A stretch of 64,000 nt of DNA from Candidatus Polarisedimenticolia bacterium (GTDB lineage Bacteria > Acidobacteriota > Polarisedimenticolia > Gp22-AA2), in NCBI GenBank assembly GCA_036001465.1, contig DASYUH010000060.1, positions 1-64,000 on the forward strand, in the 5' to 3' direction. Below, one piece after another: positions 61,618-64,000 of this stretch. Under the pieces are notes generated by a model. The model saw nothing but the letters and a program-made list of their open reading frames with translations. It was not told the DNA's origin and did no database searches. Numbering within the stretch: the first letter of the stretch is position 1; every line of letters begins with the position of its first letter. Position numbers and translations under genes: made by a program.

Positions 61618-64000
61618 ATGGACACGCTCGTCCAGGACATGAAGTACGCCCTGCGCGCGCTGGTGCGAAACCCCGGCTTCACCCTGGTGGCGGTGGTCGC
61701 GCTGGCCCTGGGGATCGGCGCCAACAGCGCCATCTTCAGCGTGGTGAACGCGGTCCTCCTGCGGCCGCTGCCGTATCCCGAGCCCGACCGCCTCATGTCG
61801 GTCTGGCAGAACAACCGGGTGCGGGGCTGGCACCAGGACGTGGTCACGCCGCTGGACTTCATCGAGTGGAGGGACACCAGCCGCTCGTTCGCCTCCATGG
61901 CGGCCTACTTCGGCGCCGGGTTCAACGTGAGGACCGGCACCGAGGTCGAACGACTGCGCGGGGCCGACGTCTCGGTCGATTTCTTCCGCGTGCTCGGCGC
62001 CCCCCCGGTCACCGGGCGCGATTTTTCCGCCGCGGACGAGGGAAGCTCCGGCGGCCGCGTCGTCGTCCTCGGCCACGCCCTCTGGCAGCGCCGCTTCGGC
62101 GGCGATCCGCACGCCGTCGGCTCCTCGGTGACGCTCAACAGCGAGAGCTTCACGATCGTGGGGATCGCTCCACCGGGGCTCCAGTTCCCCGAGAAGTCCG
62201 ATCTCTGGACCCTGGCGAAAAACCGCATCCCGACGAACCCGTTCGTGCCGGCCGACACCGACATCACCAAGATGAGGGGCCTCCACTACCTGTACGCCAT
62301 CGCGCGCCTCAAGGACGGCGTGCCTATGACCCAGGCCCAGGCGGAGATGGACACCATCGCCGCGCGCCAGGAGAAGGAGAACCCCCAGACCAATTCCGAG
62401 ACGGGAGTCGAGATCATTCCACTGCACGAGTCGATCGTCGGCGAGGTCCGGCCGGCGCTCCTGATCTTCCTGGGGGCCGTCGGGCTGGTCCTCCTGATCG
62501 CCTGCGCCAACGTCGCCAACATGTCGCTGGCGCGCGCCGCGGCGCGCCGGCGGGAGATCGCCGTCCGCACAGCGCTCGGCGCCTCTCGCCGGCGGATCGT
62601 CCGCCAGTGTCTGACCGAGAGCGTCCTTCTCTCCCTCGTCGGAGGCGCCGCCGGGCTCCTCTTCGCGCTGTGGGGCACGGACCTCCTGGCGGCCCTCGCC
62701 CCCGAGGCGATCCCGGGGGGCCAGTCGGTCGGCATCGACCTGTGGGTCCTCGGCTTCACCCTGGCCCTGTCGGTCCTGACCGGCGTCCTGTTCGGCCTGC
62801 TGCCGGCCCTGCAGGCCTCCGCCGCCGAGCCCCAGGACGTGTTGCGCGAGGGGGGACGCACGTCGTCGGCCGGACGGCGCGCGCGCCTCATGCGCGGCTC
62901 CCTGGTGGTTTCCGAGATGGCGGTCGCGCTCGTCCTCTTGACGGGGGCCGGGCTCCTGGTGAAGAGCTTCCTGCGGCTGCAGCGGATCGACCCGGGGTTG
63001 GCGATCGACCGGCTGCTGACGCTCCGCATCCGGATTCCCGACGCGCGCTACAGTCAGCAAGAGAAGCAGATCCGCTTCTACGACGACGTCCTGCGACGGA
63101 TCCAGGGACTACCCGGCGTCACGGCGGCCGGTCTCACCAGCGATCTTCCGCTCGGCGGCACCGACTCCTTTCTGGGCTTCGGGATCGAGGGAAGACCCCA
63201 GGAAAAGCTGGGCCAGGGGCCCGAAGGGGGATGGCACCAGGTCAGCCCCGACTACTTCCGGACCATGGGCATTCCGCTGCTGCGCGGGCGCGGGTTCGAT
63301 GCGCGCGATCTGCGGCAGGCGCCGGGGGTCGCCGTCGTGAGCCAGACGCTCGCCAGGCGCTACTGGCCCGGAGAGGACCCGATCGGCCGGCGCATCACCT
63401 TCGGGACCGACGACAAGGGGGAGTCCTACTGGACCACCATCGTCGGTGTTGTGGCCGACGTGCGCCAGAAGGGCCTGCACGCGGAGCCCCGGCCCGAGAT
63501 CTACGTGTCGTCCATGCAATCACCGTCGCGCTACGCCACTCTGATCGTGCGGAGCGGCCTCGACCCGGCGGGCCTGGCCGCCTCGGTGCGCCGCGAGGTG
63601 CAAGGGGTCGACCCTGACATCCCCCTGTACGACGTCAAGACCATGCGCGAGGTGCTGGACGGATCGCTCGCCGCGCGGCGTTTCAACATGGCGCTTCTGG
63701 CCTTGTTCGCCGCGGTGGCGGTCCTTTTGGCAGGCGTGGGGCTGTACGGCGTCCTGGCGTACATGGTCACCCAGCGCACGCACGAGATCGGGGTCCGCAT
63801 GGCGCTCGGCGCGAGGCCTCGCGACGTCCTCCGGCTGGTCGTCGGACAGGGGATGGCGCTGGCCCTCGGAGGCGTTCTCCTCGGGATCCTGGGCGCCCTG
63901 GCCCTGACGCGCGTCCTGTCGACCCTCCTGGTCGGCGTCGCGGCGACCGATCCGTGGACGTTCGGGATCGTGGTGCCGCTCCTGTCGGCGGTGGCCCTGC
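61618..64000 (+). CDS. ADOP-family ABC permease 7 (cut by window edge)
   Basis: An open frame from ATG 61618 runs without a stop to the window edge (794 codons). It starts DTLVQDMKYALRALVRNPGF and has [13 protein letters not shown]. The first periplasmic domain includes DFIEWRDTSRSFASMAAYFGAG, grouping it with permeases 2-4. Central block [27 protein letters not shown]; second module [20 protein letters not shown]. Only the last helix and the DPMxALR tail should be missing. It follows the microprotein gene by two bases. Confidence 0.92.
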   Translation, partial: MDTLVQDMKYALRALVRNPGFTLVAVVALALGIGANSAIFSVVNAVLLRPLPYPEPDRLMSVWQNNRVRGWHQDVVTPLDFIEWRDTSRSFASMAAYFGAGFNVRTGTEVERLRGADVSVDFFRVLGAPPVTGRDFSAADEGSSGGRVVVLGHALWQRRFGGDPHAVGSSVTLNSESFTIVGIAPPGLQFPEKSDLWTLAKNRIPTNPFVPADTDITKMRGLHYLYAIARLKDGVPMTQAQAEMDTIAARQEKENPQTNSETGVEIIPLHESIVGEVRPALLIFLGAVGLVLLIACANVANMSLARAAARRREIAVRTALGASRRRIVRQCLTESVLLSLVGGAAGLLFALWGTDLLAALAPEAIPGGQSVGIDLWVLGFTLALSVLTGVLFGLLPALQASAAEPQDVLREGGRTSSAGRRARLMRGSLVVSEMAVALVLLTGAGLLVKSFLRLQRIDPGLAIDRLLTLRIRIPDARYSQQEKQIRFYDDVLRRIQGLPGVTAAGLTSDLPLGGTDSFLGFGIEGRPQEKLGQGPEGGWHQVSPDYFRTMGIPLLRGRGFDARDLRQAPGVAVVSQTLARRYWPGEDPIGRRITFGTDDKGESYWTTIVGVVADVRQKGLHAEPRPEIYVSSMQSPSRYATLIVRSGLDPAGLAASVRREVQGVDPDIPLYDVKTMREVLDGSLAARRFNMALLALFAAVAVLLAGVGLYGVLAYMVTQRTHEIGVRMALGARPRDVLRLVVGQGMALALGGVLLGILGALALTRVLSTLLVGVAATDPWTFGIVVPLLSAVAL

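Noticed and set aside
55798-63060. A continuous 2420-codon open frame on the minus strand opposite the ABC array
   Set aside because: It mirrors the permease genes, has a low-complexity Glu/Gln/Arg/Asp-rich translation with no domain, no ribosome site, and arises from the GC-rich third codon positions of the plus-strand genes.

Overview
This is a GC-rich bacterial chromosome segment. It carries no rRNA and no tRNA that I could find, and no CRISPR array. The best taxonomic pointer is the right third, where seven consecutive genes encode the large duplicated-domain ABC permeases known as ADOP (acidobacterial duplicated orphan permeases). With the high GC content this suggests an Acidobacteriota member or a close relative; that is an inference. 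Start codons are often GTG or TTG, many genes overlap by 4 bp (GTGA or ATGA), and several promoters place the start codon 6-8 bases after the -10 box, which suggests leaderless mRNAs.

Left (1-7153): a minus-strand operon runs TetR regulator, HMG-CoA-synthase-like enzyme, thiolase, DUF35 zinc-ribbon protein, CoA-transferase-like alpha and beta subunits, an alpha-beta fusion, and a zinc alcohol dehydrogenase cut by the window edge. Five of the junctions are 4-bp overlaps. The regulator has a palindromic operator lying on its own -10 box. The CoA-transferase-like proteins resemble the steroid ring hydrolase IpdAB, so an acyl-CoA catabolic pathway is the leading hypothesis.

Middle left (7226-22030): an APC permease converges on a non-pyrrolysine MttB-family methyltransferase. 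Then come a DASS carboxylate transporter overlapping glucose-6-phosphate isomerase, transketolase, an acyl-ACP-desaturase-type diiron protein, PurF, a secreted unknown, an HD phosphohydrolase and a secreted unknown with its own strong promoter.

Middle (22130-33986): a three-gene module holds a tiny exported Cys-rich peptide with a perfect Shine-Dalgarno sequence, an ECF-like sigma factor and a Cys-rich membrane protein. It is followed by a CocE-type lipoprotein hydrolase, a LysM/M23 lipoprotein, a murein-peptide-like set (serine hydrolase, dipeptide epimerase, HAD phosphatase), a membrane protein divergent from arginase with abutting -10 boxes, a large DUF349 protein and a small unknown.

Middle right (34006-43970): a MopE-like secreted protein, a TPR-associated TRAP transporter (TatT, DctP, fused DctQM), a secreted DUF1028 protein, a broken IS91-family transposase, and a small secreted gene lying between two copies of an IS91-like end.

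Right (44151-64000): one long plus-strand array holds a MacA/HlyD adaptor, ATPase, four ADOP permeases, a second ATPase, two ADOP permeases, a 22-residue membrane microprotein and a seventh ADOP permease cut by the window edge. Six copies of an approximately 30-bp palindromic element (conserved arm GGAGCCTGTCCGAG) are scattered between genes from 7 to 40 kb.
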